Assembly: GCA_028683385.1 (NCBI GenBank)
Contig: JAQUIJ010000014.1
Location: 62,001-126,000, forward strand
Length of the DNA: 64,000 bases
Source: Prolixibacteraceae bacterium
GTDB taxonomy: Bacteria > Bacteroidota > Bacteroidia > Bacteroidales > Prolixibacteraceae
Direction: 5' to 3'
Shown: piece after piece, positions 54,141 through 62,744 of the stretch
How positions within the stretch are numbered: the first letter of the stretch is position 1
How the letters are laid out: each line of letters opens with the position of its first letter
The notes under the pieces: model-generated
The model's database searches: none
Told to the model about the DNA's origin: nothing
Seen by the model: the letters and a program-made list of their open reading frames with translations, nothing else
Made by a program: the position numbers and the translations under genes

Positions 54141-54444
54141 TATTTTCTCTTGCTCTTCGTTTTTTCTCTTTAATCAAAATCGGAAAGGTAGTTTTTATCT
54201 TACTGAATAAATATTGAACTGTTTCCAAAATGGAAATGGTTGCTTCTTATTCCGTCCGAAAAAAGGTAAATGCCTTGTTCAACTTCGCAGCGCGGACGGT
54301 TTTTCTGTTCATTCATTTTACCCGGGGCTTCACCCCGGGCTACAAATATTTCGCCCGTACCGGGCTGAAACTCCAACTTCATGGTATTGCCCTTTCGTTA
54401 TTAAAAGTTACTGCATATTTTCTCTTGCTTTTCGTTTTTCTTCC
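54141..54444. repeat. Direct repeat pair flanking a REP-bearing insert at the pglX 3' end
   Basis: TATTTTCTCTTGC and following bases occur at 54141-54170 and 54416-54444, 275 bases apart, about 85% alike. The right copy is the coding end of pglX (RKARENM-Q-stop); the left copy would read RRARENK-stop. So the 275-bp gap looks like an insertion that duplicated the pglX end. Confidence 0.65.
54321..54365. repeat. REP-like tandem palindromes
   Basis: Hairpin CCCGGGG-CTTCA-CCCCGGG (54321-54339) followed by GCCCG-TAC-CGGGC (54353-54365), with TACAAATATTTC between. The pair has the layout of REP/RAYT-type palindromes. It is GC-rich in an AT-rich gap and lies between pglX and the AlbA_2 gene in the BREX operon. 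Confidence 0.75.
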
Positions 54445-57400
54445 AAACTCAAATGTTTGTCGTTGTCCCTCTCTTCACCCCAGGGTGAGCCGGGAGGGTT
54501 TTTGCCGCGGTCAACTCCCCATTTGATGTTGAATTTGGTGCGTAATACACCAGCTTCGACAAACGGACGGATATTTAAACGTACTCCATCGTTTAAGTCG
54601 GGTTCCCAGCCGATGGGTTGATGTTCAAGGGGTTTCCAGCGCACAAAAATATCGTAGGGCGCTTCGCCTTCCAATATGGCTACCAATTTCTCTTTGAGCT
54701 TGTTGGCAGCGCTTAATAAACCTTCGGCACCGCTTTCTTCGGCTTTCTTTTTGGCATCGCACATGCGAATCCAATCGCCTAAGTAGGTGTAAATGAGTTT
54801 GACCAGATTCTCTTTGGTGAGCTTGTGGTAATTGACCAAAGCAGAAAAACCGTCGTTGCGGCCATCCCAAATATGCCAGATAAACGGGCGGTTTTGGAAA
54901 ACCTTGCAATGTTGAGCAAAAAACTCTTTGCGCAACCAATCTTCCAAATTAGCCGAAGATGCACCTTCCTTGGTTAGCAGTTGGTTAATGGTTTGGTTGT
55001 TCCATTCGCTGCCAAAAACGGTTTGCAGGTAGGCGCGCAAGCGGTCGGCACCGGCTTCCTCACCATTCACCGATGGAATACAAAAAATACCATCATCATC
55101 GGTTAATTCATCAAATTCTTTTACCGCTTTTATCAATTCTCTGGCTTCGTCGGCCAACTCCATTTCTTTATCATTTTCGGCAGGCCAGCGATAACCCAAC
55201 AGCCGGGCAACTGCCACTTGTAAAGGATTTTCGGCTTTTATGGGGTGCCCATGAAACAGCCATTGCGTAGCATCGTCACTGTAAGGTTTGGGTAAGCCGT
55301 TGGGGTATTTTTCTTCGGCTACTTTTTGCCAATGCTCTAAGTCGAAAGGTATTTTAGCTATTGTGGCGCAAGTGACAGATACCTTCTGGTCAATTTTTCT
55401 TATTTCTTCTCTGAAATATTTAGTTTTTGAAAACGCATATAATGCAGGTAGGTATTCGACCTTTTGGGGAACGATTGCATGAATATTACCATCGTAGATT
55501 TCACCAGTATAGATAAATGTAGGTAATTCTGACATTATTGAAACAACTACACCCAATTTACCCCAAGCCTTTTGCCCCTGATACCTACCACCTATTTCTT
55601 TGTAAATCTTTTTAAAGAGTTCACTTCTAAAAATCTGGTACATTCCACTGTAATCATTATCTCCTATTCCGCTTCCGTGCATAAAGATATATTCAGACTT
55701 TATTGTATTAACTTCCCAAAAACCAAAAACAAGTCTGTTTCTGTCAGAGGCCATTGTTCCTTGCAATGAATCAGCAAAAGATGACAGTAGTTTTATATCC
55801 TGATTAAACTCTCCAAGAACGACCCTTGCATCCGGATTCCCCAACTGTTCCTTTTGATTTACGATTTTTAATTCATTAGTTTTAAGTGCTACGTCTTTGG
55901 CAGCAGCATTAGGGGCTTCACTAACATCAAGTCCAATAATTGATTGGTTGTCGGTGGGTTTTGTATTGGAGATAGAAATTAGTATAGCTTTAACAACTTC
56001 TCCTGTAATTTGACTAAAAGCTCCGGCACCTAATCTTGCAATAAAATTCCATTGTAGATTTTTTAACAGGATTTCCCGATACTTCTTATAGGTAGTCAAG
56101 AACAACCAGTTTTGAGGAATAACCGTAGTAACTGAACCATGCGGAAGGGCCGTCTTAAATAACCTTTCTAAAAATACGGTGGCCAAATCCCCTTTTGCAT
56201 CCGTATAATACTTCAAGACATAATCGGAAAGTACAGTGTCAAATTTGCCTTTTCCCAAGTACGGCACATTTGTAATTTGCAATGTATATTTCTGTGCCAG
56301 TATTTCCCCCGCTTTTGCAATACCGGCAGCCATAACCCCACGTTCTATCAGGTCTTTGTCGGCTTCGCCTTCCAGAGCTTTTGCCAATACGGGTTGTAAT
56401 TGTTCAAAGCTGGCGGTAAAAGCATCGGCTTTAATGGTGGAAGGGTCTAACAGACTTCCTAATTCGGGCGCTAATTGGAAATGATTGTATAACATCCGCA
56501 TTCCATTTTCCATACGGGCTTTATCAACCGGGTCGGCAATCTTATCCACCAACTTTACCCAATCTTCCACTTTGCCTTTTGGGGCAATGCCACTGCAAGC
56601 CAGATTCATTTCGGGCAGTTCTTTGTAATGTCCGCAAAATTTCCACGCTGTTAGAGCGAGGTTAAAAGCTGCAATTTGGGTACACCGGGCATCCAACTCC
56701 AAACCGTGCAGGTTTTCGGTAATTACGCGGTTGGTAGCTTCCTCTTTGGTCAAAGCTTCTTCATACATCCGCAAACTGGCAAATACCGGGAATAACGAAG
56801 CCACAAAATGGCCGGAACCCATGCAAGGGTCTAAAGATGTAACTTCTGCTGTTTTATCGGGCCAACCTTCGAATTTACCGGCGGCGGGTGTTCCATCTTC
56901 TAAAAGCCTTAAATATTCAAATTTTACTGGTGGTGTAACCCCGGGGTTGCGGCTTACCCACCAGGCTCCAAGCGTATTGTCGATTAAAAAATGAACCATG
57001 TAAGGTTCAGTAAAAAGCTGTGTTACGGCGGGTAATTTAGCCCCATCGATTTTAGCCCCACTTTTATTGATGTCTTCTTTTGCCTGACTTTGCCAAAACT
57101 GATAGACCCATCCCAATGCATCGTCGGCGGTAAATATGGCTTTGTCTAAACCGGCAATAATTTCTTCGAGTTTTATGCGGTCGTTGCTTGCAAACGTTAC
57201 CTGCATCACAGGGTCATCGGTACGGAAAATGGCGGGTAGCATTTTTGAGGCATAAGAGGCGGCTGCTTCCCATTTATCGGCAAATCCTTCTTCTTTGGCC
57301 AGTTCTTCGCAATCGTCGAGGGTTACTGCCACGCCATCGGGGTGCATCAACAAGCCGTTTGCTTCGAGAAACCGGGCAAACAACATTTTGTGCCAGGTTT

Positions 57401-57653
57401 CATAAGCCAGCTCATAAGTAAGGTGTTCAATTTGTTGCGCACCGGTAGCAGGGCATTCATCGCCAAGCAACCTTGCTTTTTGGCGCAACCTGTTCCGCAG
57501 CGAGCGTTGTTCGGGCAACATGTGGCTAAATGGTTCGGGATTGTCGATTGCCAGGCTGTGCAAAGCATTAAAAGCACCTTCTTCCGATGTATTTCGGGCT
57601 TTTTTTACAGCATTTTCAAGCGTGCTGCGTTGTTGAGTGGTTAGTACTGCCAT
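54408..57653 (-). CDS. pglX: PglX, BREX adenine-specific DNA methyltransferase
   Basis: 1081-aa BREX type 1 methyltransferase that marks host DNA at non-palindromic adenines. SAM-binding motif I is DPCMGSGHF (about 276-284). Motif IV reads NVPYLGKG (about 462), not the common NPPY. A long C-terminal part would contain target recognition. Its start shares one base with the brxC stop (57653), so translation is coupled. The C-terminus ends RKARENMQ. The stop region is duplicated at 54141. Confidence 0.93.
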   Translation of the reverse strand: MAVLTTQQRSTLENAVKKARNTSEEGAFNALHSLAIDNPEPFSHMLPEQRSLRNRLRQKARLLGDECPATGAQQIEHLTYELAYETWHKMLFARFLEANGLLMHPDGVAVTLDDCEELAKEEGFADKWEAAASYASKMLPAIFRTDDPVMQVTFASNDRIKLEEIIAGLDKAIFTADDALGWVYQFWQSQAKEDINKSGAKIDGAKLPAVTQLFTEPYMVHFLIDNTLGAWWVSRNPGVTPPVKFEYLRLLEDGTPAAGKFEGWPDKTAEVTSLDPCMGSGHFVASLFPVFASLRMYEEALTKEEATNRVITENLHGLELDARCTQIAAFNLALTAWKFCGHYKELPEMNLACSGIAPKGKVEDWVKLVDKIADPVDKARMENGMRMLYNHFQLAPELGSLLDPSTIKADAFTASFEQLQPVLAKALEGEADKDLIERGVMAAGIAKAGEILAQKYTLQITNVPYLGKGKFDTVLSDYVLKYYTDAKGDLATVFLERLFKTALPHGSVTTVIPQNWLFLTTYKKYREILLKNLQWNFIARLGAGAFSQITGEVVKAILISISNTKPTDNQSIIGLDVSEAPNAAAKDVALKTNELKIVNQKEQLGNPDARVVLGEFNQDIKLLSSFADSLQGTMASDRNRLVFGFWEVNTIKSEYIFMHGSGIGDNDYSGMYQIFRSELFKKIYKEIGGRYQGQKAWGKLGVVVSIMSELPTFIYTGEIYDGNIHAIVPQKVEYLPALYAFSKTKYFREEIRKIDQKVSVTCATIAKIPFDLEHWQKVAEEKYPNGLPKPYSDDATQWLFHGHPIKAENPLQVAVARLLGYRWPAENDKEMELADEARELIKAVKEFDELTDDDGIFCIPSVNGEEAGADRLRAYLQTVFGSEWNNQTINQLLTKEGASSANLEDWLRKEFFAQHCKVFQNRPFIWHIWDGRNDGFSALVNYHKLTKENLVKLIYTYLGDWIRMCDAKKKAEESGAEGLLSAANKLKEKLVAILEGEAPYDIFVRWKPLEHQPIGWEPDLNDGVRLNIRPFVEAGVLRTKFNIKWGVDRGKNPPGSPWGEERDNDKHLSLEEKRKARENMQ

Positions 57654-60600
57654 TATTTTAAAATTATTGAGCTTGAATTTTTAAGTAATTCCTCCAATTC
57701 GGTTTTCAGTTCGGCAATATACGATTCAATGTCGGCCTGATTTGTTAAGGTTTTACGCGGCAAACTATAGGTACTGGCCTGTGGCGCTGACAATAAAATG
57801 GCATCTTCAAGTGCTGCCTGAAACTGGCCCGACAAAGCCGCAATTTTTGTATCCCACGCATAAAGCGAAGCTTTTTGCAGTTGGTTGAGCAGAGCATGAG
57901 CATCGGCAGGTTTTATCTCGGGTTTGCCCAATAACTGGTGTTTGGCCAATGTGATGTGTTTTTGCTCGGGCGTTAGTTTGACGAAGTATTGATTTTCCTG
58001 CAATTCAGCCATTTTAAGGGTGTAACTTTCGATAAACCGTTCTTTCTGCTTGTTTAGCAAAGTCATTAATTTATCAGCAAGCTCATTTAATTTTGGCTGA
58101 ATGGGGTCGGGTTCCTGAAGCAATAAGCGGTCTTCGCGAATTGCTGTAATCTCAGTTTTCAGTTGTTCAAAATCATCGGAATCGGGAGCATGGTTTGCCA
58201 GTTCTTTTAACAGGTTCCATTGTGGCTCGCGTGCTAAAACCAATTGAGCCTTATTACTCCATTCGGTATATTTCTCGCGAAGCGTGGTTTGCTGTTGCAA
58301 AATTTCCAATAGCCTTTCGTTTCCTTCTTTATTTTCAATGTCTTTTATAAAATTCAAATTGATGGGTTCGGGTCGCGGAGCATCGCCGCTTACCATATTT
58401 GCCAGCATTTTAAGCTTTTCGATAAAGGTGTTGGATAAGGGGAAAATCTCCTGATTGGGAGGACACGAAATGCCTACTTCCTGAAACAGTTTTTTTATGG
58501 CAATTTTATCTTTGGCCGATAAAATATGTACTTCTTTCTTAAACGTGGCCTGATTTATTTTTCCTTGTTTCAGGTCCATTTCCGATGAGGAAATCCAGTT
58601 TACATTTTTCAACATTATCAGCATGGTATCTACTGCATCCTGGCTCCATCCATAAGGCGATTTCATAAACTGGTTACGGATGTCTTTACCCGTTTTTGAG
58701 GCATTTCCAATGTACCGTAATATTTCAGCAGCCACCGGATGTTTATCCACATCGTCTTTGAAATTTATGGAGTTTAACGCATCGGGAATACCTGCTTCGG
58801 CTTTTTTCAATGCCTGTCCCCAGTTTAAAGAATCGGCTTTACTTTTGAACTCGGGGAATTGGCGGTCGGCAATGCTGTTAAGGGCTTCCTGAATGTTGTC
58901 TTTTAACGAACCCGACTGAACAGCATTTCCACCGGCAAGATAAACTTTAGTTTCGTCGCAAATTTTTTCAATCAAATCCTGAATGGCTACTTTGGCTTGT
59001 GATTGCCTTGTTTCCATGCTTTTTTTTGCTTGTTCGCCTTCGGGTGTTGATGGCAAACCCATTGCATTGATGGCAAACCCGGCAGCCAGAAATTTGATGA
59101 TTTCTATTTTCAGTTCAGATTCCCTGAATTTTTTAACGAAAGCAAATGCGAGCGGAGCATTGTTGCCAGCAGCCCTTATTTCGTTCAAAACAAGTGTTTC
59201 ATTTTCATACCATCCATCACGAATCCATAAATTTAGTTTATGCTCGGTATTGGGTGCGGTGTCTTTATCCCACAATTCAAAATCGCGTTCTATTCTTGAA
59301 TACCCATGCGAAACCCTTACAGTTTTTGTTTTTTCCTTAAAATGGGAGACAATTTTTTCCCTTCTGTGGTTTTGAATCTGGTCGTCGCCCGAATTGAGCA
59401 GTTTGATGTATTGTTTGCTAAACTCCTGTTCCCATTCCTGCCCCACTTTTGTTTGAAGTTTAAATTCATCGCCAACAGGCATCAGCACATTTTCAGTCAC
59501 CAGTTTTTTGACCAATTCCTTCACTTTTGAGCGGAATGCTTCAGAATTTGTATTCAAATTGTCAATCAGCAGGTCGGCAATCACTTTTTCATTCGATTTC
59601 AGCCCTGTATCCGGAATTTCAGCAGTAATTTTTTCGAGCAGAAAAACTGCACTTAAAATTCGGCCTTCAATTTCAGCATCGCCACCTTTGGCTTTACGTT
59701 CCTGAATAAGGTTGCTTGTGTCGTTCAGTAAAAGTCCAGACTGGATGAGGTCTGACCGGTTTTGTGTAAAAATAAAATCGGGAGGAATAACAGAACCTAC
59801 TTCCTTGTTTGCCAATGATTTTAAACCGTCATCAATTAATCGCAACTGATTCCGAAGCTGTCCCGAAGTACCAGCCACATCAATTACCTGCAATACTTTA
59901 TACCAAAACTTGCGCGTAGAAGGCAGCAAGGGATAATCTGCAACCAATGTATTTTTGTCTTCGGTAATGTAACCAAATACTGTCCCTTCCATGTTGCGCG
60001 AAATTTCGCCCAATGCCTGGTCGAGTTGTGTATTTAAAGAGGTTACACAGGAAGGTTTTTTATTTAAAATGGTTTTGCGGATTACTGTTTGAATATCGGT
60101 GTTTGTAAGCTGAATGGGTACACGAAACCGGGCCATGAGTTTTTGAAGGTCTTTTGTGTCGGTTAAAGCATTTTGCCCGGTGCCAACCAATAAAAATTTG
60201 CCATCGAACCTTGAACACAAATCTTCGGCAAGTAATTGTACATCGAAAGCAAGGTTACTATCCTGCCCGATGAATTGTTGAACCTCGTCTAAAATAATGA
60301 TGGTGCAAGGTATTTTTTCGCCAAAAGTTAGCGGAAGTATTTCATCGCGGATGGTTTTTACAAAATCCTCCCTGCCAATGGTTTCAACCCTTGCAAATTG
60401 TGCCCTGAATAAATCGAGCAGTTTGGCTTCGTTTTCCGCTATTTCAGGCATCATTTGCAATACCGCTTTGGCAAGTGCTGTGGAAACAAAAATTCGCTCA
60501 ATTTCTGTTTTTACATTTTTACCTGATGCTTCTAAAATTGCCTGAACACCATCATAAATACCTTCTTTTTTTAGCCAGTGTACAAATTTGAAATGATGGT

Positions 60601-61087
60601 ACTGCTGCGGAAGCCCTAAGGCATTCAGAAAAATTTGCATGAATGAATAACGGATATCCTTTGATGGAAAATCGCGCAATGTACCTGCTATCGACAAGCG
60701 TCCCTGAATTTTTTGTTTCCGGTCAACTTCAACAAACAAATCTTTTATTTCCTGTGGAAGAATATTGATATTCCGGGCGGTTTTTCCGTTGCCAAAATCG
60801 AAATCATTCCATAGGTAGCTTGCCATTTTTACCAGATGTGATTTTCCGCTTCCATAAAAGCCACTTACCCAAAAAGCAGGCTGGACAGTACTTTCATAAT
60901 TCTGCAAATAAAATTCGAGCATCTTTTTTAATCCGTCATGATACTCTCCTTCGCATACAAAAGTTCTCAATTCGTATTCTGCTACCAATAAATCATCATT
61001 CTCATTGATGTTTCTGATTTTTGCAACACCTTCGTTTTTAAGATTTACTTCTTCAGGATTCAGGGTGAAAAGTTCTCTAATTTTCAT
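57653..61087 (-). CDS. brxC: BrxC, BREX ATPase
   Basis: 1144-aa P-loop ATPase, slightly shorter than the usual 1200 or so. Walker A GFYGSGKSH (76-84), Walker B CTIIILDEVQQF (about 261), then a long helical C-terminal half (VKELVKKL ... DAHALLNQLQKASLYAWD). BrxC is a core BREX gene needed for defence and methylation. It starts 9 bases after the brxB stop and ends with a base shared with pglX. Confidence 0.94.
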   Translation of the reverse strand: MKIRELFTLNPEEVNLKNEGVAKIRNINENDDLLVAEYELRTFVCEGEYHDGLKKMLEFYLQNYESTVQPAFWVSGFYGSGKSHLVKMASYLWNDFDFGNGKTARNINILPQEIKDLFVEVDRKQKIQGRLSIAGTLRDFPSKDIRYSFMQIFLNALGLPQQYHHFKFVHWLKKEGIYDGVQAILEASGKNVKTEIERIFVSTALAKAVLQMMPEIAENEAKLLDLFRAQFARVETIGREDFVKTIRDEILPLTFGEKIPCTIIILDEVQQFIGQDSNLAFDVQLLAEDLCSRFDGKFLLVGTGQNALTDTKDLQKLMARFRVPIQLTNTDIQTVIRKTILNKKPSCVTSLNTQLDQALGEISRNMEGTVFGYITEDKNTLVADYPLLPSTRKFWYKVLQVIDVAGTSGQLRNQLRLIDDGLKSLANKEVGSVIPPDFIFTQNRSDLIQSGLLLNDTSNLIQERKAKGGDAEIEGRILSAVFLLEKITAEIPDTGLKSNEKVIADLLIDNLNTNSEAFRSKVKELVKKLVTENVLMPVGDEFKLQTKVGQEWEQEFSKQYIKLLNSGDDQIQNHRREKIVSHFKEKTKTVRVSHGYSRIERDFELWDKDTAPNTEHKLNLWIRDGWYENETLVLNEIRAAGNNAPLAFAFVKKFRESELKIEIIKFLAAGFAINAMGLPSTPEGEQAKKSMETRQSQAKVAIQDLIEKICDETKVYLAGGNAVQSGSLKDNIQEALNSIADRQFPEFKSKADSLNWGQALKKAEAGIPDALNSINFKDDVDKHPVAAEILRYIGNASKTGKDIRNQFMKSPYGWSQDAVDTMLIMLKNVNWISSSEMDLKQGKINQATFKKEVHILSAKDKIAIKKLFQEVGISCPPNQEIFPLSNTFIEKLKMLANMVSGDAPRPEPINLNFIKDIENKEGNERLLEILQQQTTLREKYTEWSNKAQLVLAREPQWNLLKELANHAPDSDDFEQLKTEITAIREDRLLLQEPDPIQPKLNELADKLMTLLNKQKERFIESYTLKMAELQENQYFVKLTPEQKHITLAKHQLLGKPEIKPADAHALLNQLQKASLYAWDTKIAALSGQFQAALEDAILLSAPQASTYSLPRKTLTNQADIESYIAELKTELEELLKNSSSIILK

Positions 61088-61096
61088 TTTGGTTAG

Positions 61097-61651
61097 TTAT
61101 AATGTTATAGGTCTTGCCAGATAGTCCCATCCATCACGGGCATCGAGCAAACGGTATTGATTGTGTTCAAATTCTCCGGGGAAAAATATTAGTAAACGCC
61201 CTTTAAAATCTTTATCGCATCTTTTGATAATTTCAGAAAGGCGCGCAAATCCAAATAAAGAAGATACATCTTTAAGGGCGATTAATGTATCCTGGTCTTG
61301 TTCTATTTGGGCTAATTCATTTTTTAGGAACTGGATGGCAAACGGAATAAACTCGGCTTCCAATTGGTCAACAATGTATTCGGGGCTATTGAAATAATCA
61401 TCTTTGTATTCGTGGCTGGTCATCCATAAAGGAAAACAAGGTTTCAACGAAATGCTTTTCCATTTTTTTCCGGCTTCCATTGTGGCAGTTTCAAAATCAC
61501 CGAGGCGAAAATCGATTTTGCGCTGTTCAGCCGGGTCGTAAACCAAAAACCAAATGCGCTCCTGCCCGGATAATGCCGATGCCCAGGGCTCTTTGATAAC
61601 TTTTACAAAAGCGCTTAATAGTTGCTCAATCTTTGATTGCATGGATACCAA
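61097..61651 (-). CDS. brxB: BrxB (DUF1788)
   Basis: 184-aa core BREX protein of the DUF1788 family: ERIWFLVYDPAEQRKIDFRL, EYIVDQLEAEFIPF and GRLLIFFPGEFEHNQYRLLDARDGWDYLA. Function unknown beyond its requirement in BREX. The start at 61651 (MVSMQSK) overlaps brxA by 26 bases; ATG 61642 is an alternative. Confidence 0.93.
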   Translation of the reverse strand: MVSMQSKIEQLLSAFVKVIKEPWASALSGQERIWFLVYDPAEQRKIDFRLGDFETATMEAGKKWKSISLKPCFPLWMTSHEYKDDYFNSPEYIVDQLEAEFIPFAIQFLKNELAQIEQDQDTLIALKDVSSLFGFARLSEIIKRCDKDFKGRLLIFFPGEFEHNQYRLLDARDGWDYLARPITL

Positions 61652-62357
61652 TTTTAGTTAACAAATGACTAAACGAAATCACCGTTACATTTCCGGCATA
61701 TTGGTAATGTATTAAATCGCGCTTTGCACACTCAATGGCTAATTCTCTTAACTTGCTTTCATTGATGCAGAGAGATTTTACACCCACGCCGGACCAAATA
61801 AACTCACCTCTCGCACCATTGAGATAAGCAATAAGAAAGGCAAAACAGGCGATTCGATAACTTATTTCGGGCTGTGTCCGAATGTTCTTCACCTTTCCAA
61901 CAATAAACCCAGCCTGTTTCCACGAACTGCCAATGTTTTGTGCCATTGATTTTCTTGTGGCCGCTGAATACCGGTTAGGATGATATTTTTCTATGTTTTC
62001 TTCAAGTCGCTCAACTGTAACTTTTTCGCCGATTGCCGTTTGTTGAACAACGCTAATACTCTGCTCAAGCATTGTATCATGATGTATAGCGAAGATAAAC
62101 GCTAACAATGGCTTTTCGCTTGCCTCTGTTATTGACCAGAAATATTGAAAGGCTTTAAATGAATGATTGTCAAGGTCGAAACCATACAGATTCTTCAGGT
62201 AACGGGTAGTTTTTTCCTGGCCTGACTGGGTTTTTTTTCTGGTTACATTTTCATTTAGAGTATCATTAAAATTACCTGTTTCACTTGCAAAATCCATCAC
62301 TTTTTCAAGTTCTGCAAACATGATGGTGCGGCTTGTATGTATGGTTTTAACCTTCAT
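61626..62357 (-). CDS. brxA: BrxA (DUF1819)
   Basis: 243-aa core BREX protein of the DUF1819 family with the winged-helix-like NusB-type fold reported for the family. The sequence SKLRELAIECAKRDLI near the C-terminus and FAFLIAYLNGARGEF support this. It starts 5 bases after the XRE gene stop, so the regulator and brxA are one transcript. Confidence 0.93.
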   Translation of the reverse strand: MKVKTIHTSRTIMFAELEKVMDFASETGNFNDTLNENVTRKKTQSGQEKTTRYLKNLYGFDLDNHSFKAFQYFWSITEASEKPLLAFIFAIHHDTMLEQSISVVQQTAIGEKVTVERLEENIEKYHPNRYSAATRKSMAQNIGSSWKQAGFIVGKVKNIRTQPEISYRIACFAFLIAYLNGARGEFIWSGVGVKSLCINESKLRELAIECAKRDLIHYQYAGNVTVISFSHLLTKIGIHAIKD

Positions 62358-62362
62358 TACTT

Positions 62363-62650
62363 TTATTTTAGGATTTTTCCCAATTCTTTTTTTGCTTCTT
62401 CGAGCGCTTTCAAACCTACAACTTCTTCTTTAGCCATATCAAAGAGTTTGTCTGCCAGCCAAAGTATAAGTAGTTCCTCTTCCTCTATCCCTAAAAGCGG
62501 AGCCATCTTTTTTAGATGGATGCGGCTCAAAGGTTTTTCGTTACTTTCAATCTTGCTGATGTAGGCTGTATCAACTTCCAGTTCAGCAGCAATTTGCCTT
62601 TGAAGCAGTCCTTTTGATTCACGGAGTTCTTTAAGTTTTTCGCCCAGCAT
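62363..62650 (-). CDS. XRE-family regulator leading the BREX operon
   Basis: 95-aa DNA-binding protein with a Cro/C1-type HTH at about 4-60 (LKELRESKGLLQRQIAAELE and DTAYISKIESNEKPLSRIHL) and a helical C-terminus (EEVVGLKALEEAKKELG). It probably represses its own promoter and the BREX operon via the palindrome at 62718-62744. brxA begins 5 bases later. Confidence 0.9.
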   Translation of the reverse strand: MLGEKLKELRESKGLLQRQIAAELEVDTAYISKIESNEKPLSRIHLKKMAPLLGIEEEELLILWLADKLFDMAKEEVVGLKALEEAKKELGKILK

Positions 62651-62684
62651 TTTATTCCTATTTTGATACTTGTCCGGTAAAGGT

Positions 62685-62712
62685 CAAATATAAACATAAA
62701 AACCAAAGACAA
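62685..62712 (-). promoter_or_regulatory. Promoter of the XRE-BREX operon
   Basis: TATATTTG on the minus strand (62685-62692) fits the -7 consensus TAnnTTTG; a TTG (62710-62712) lies 17 bases upstream as the -33 box. The start codon is 34 bases further. The -33 box directly borders the TTGCAA operator array. Confidence 0.65.
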
Positions 62713-62714
62713 GA

Positions 62715-62744
62715 TTGCAAACTTTGCAAAACTTGCAAAGTTTG
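62715..62744. promoter_or_regulatory. Operator: three TTGCAA sites at 9-bp steps in a 27-bp palindrome
   Basis: Perfect arms CAAACTTTGCAA (62718-62729) and TTGCAAAGTTTG (62733-62744), spacer AAC. TTGCAA occurs at 62715, 62724 and 62733, every 9 bases, about one helix turn. It abuts the XRE promoter and ends beside the DUF3987 stop codon. It is the likely binding site of the XRE repressor. Confidence 0.85.
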
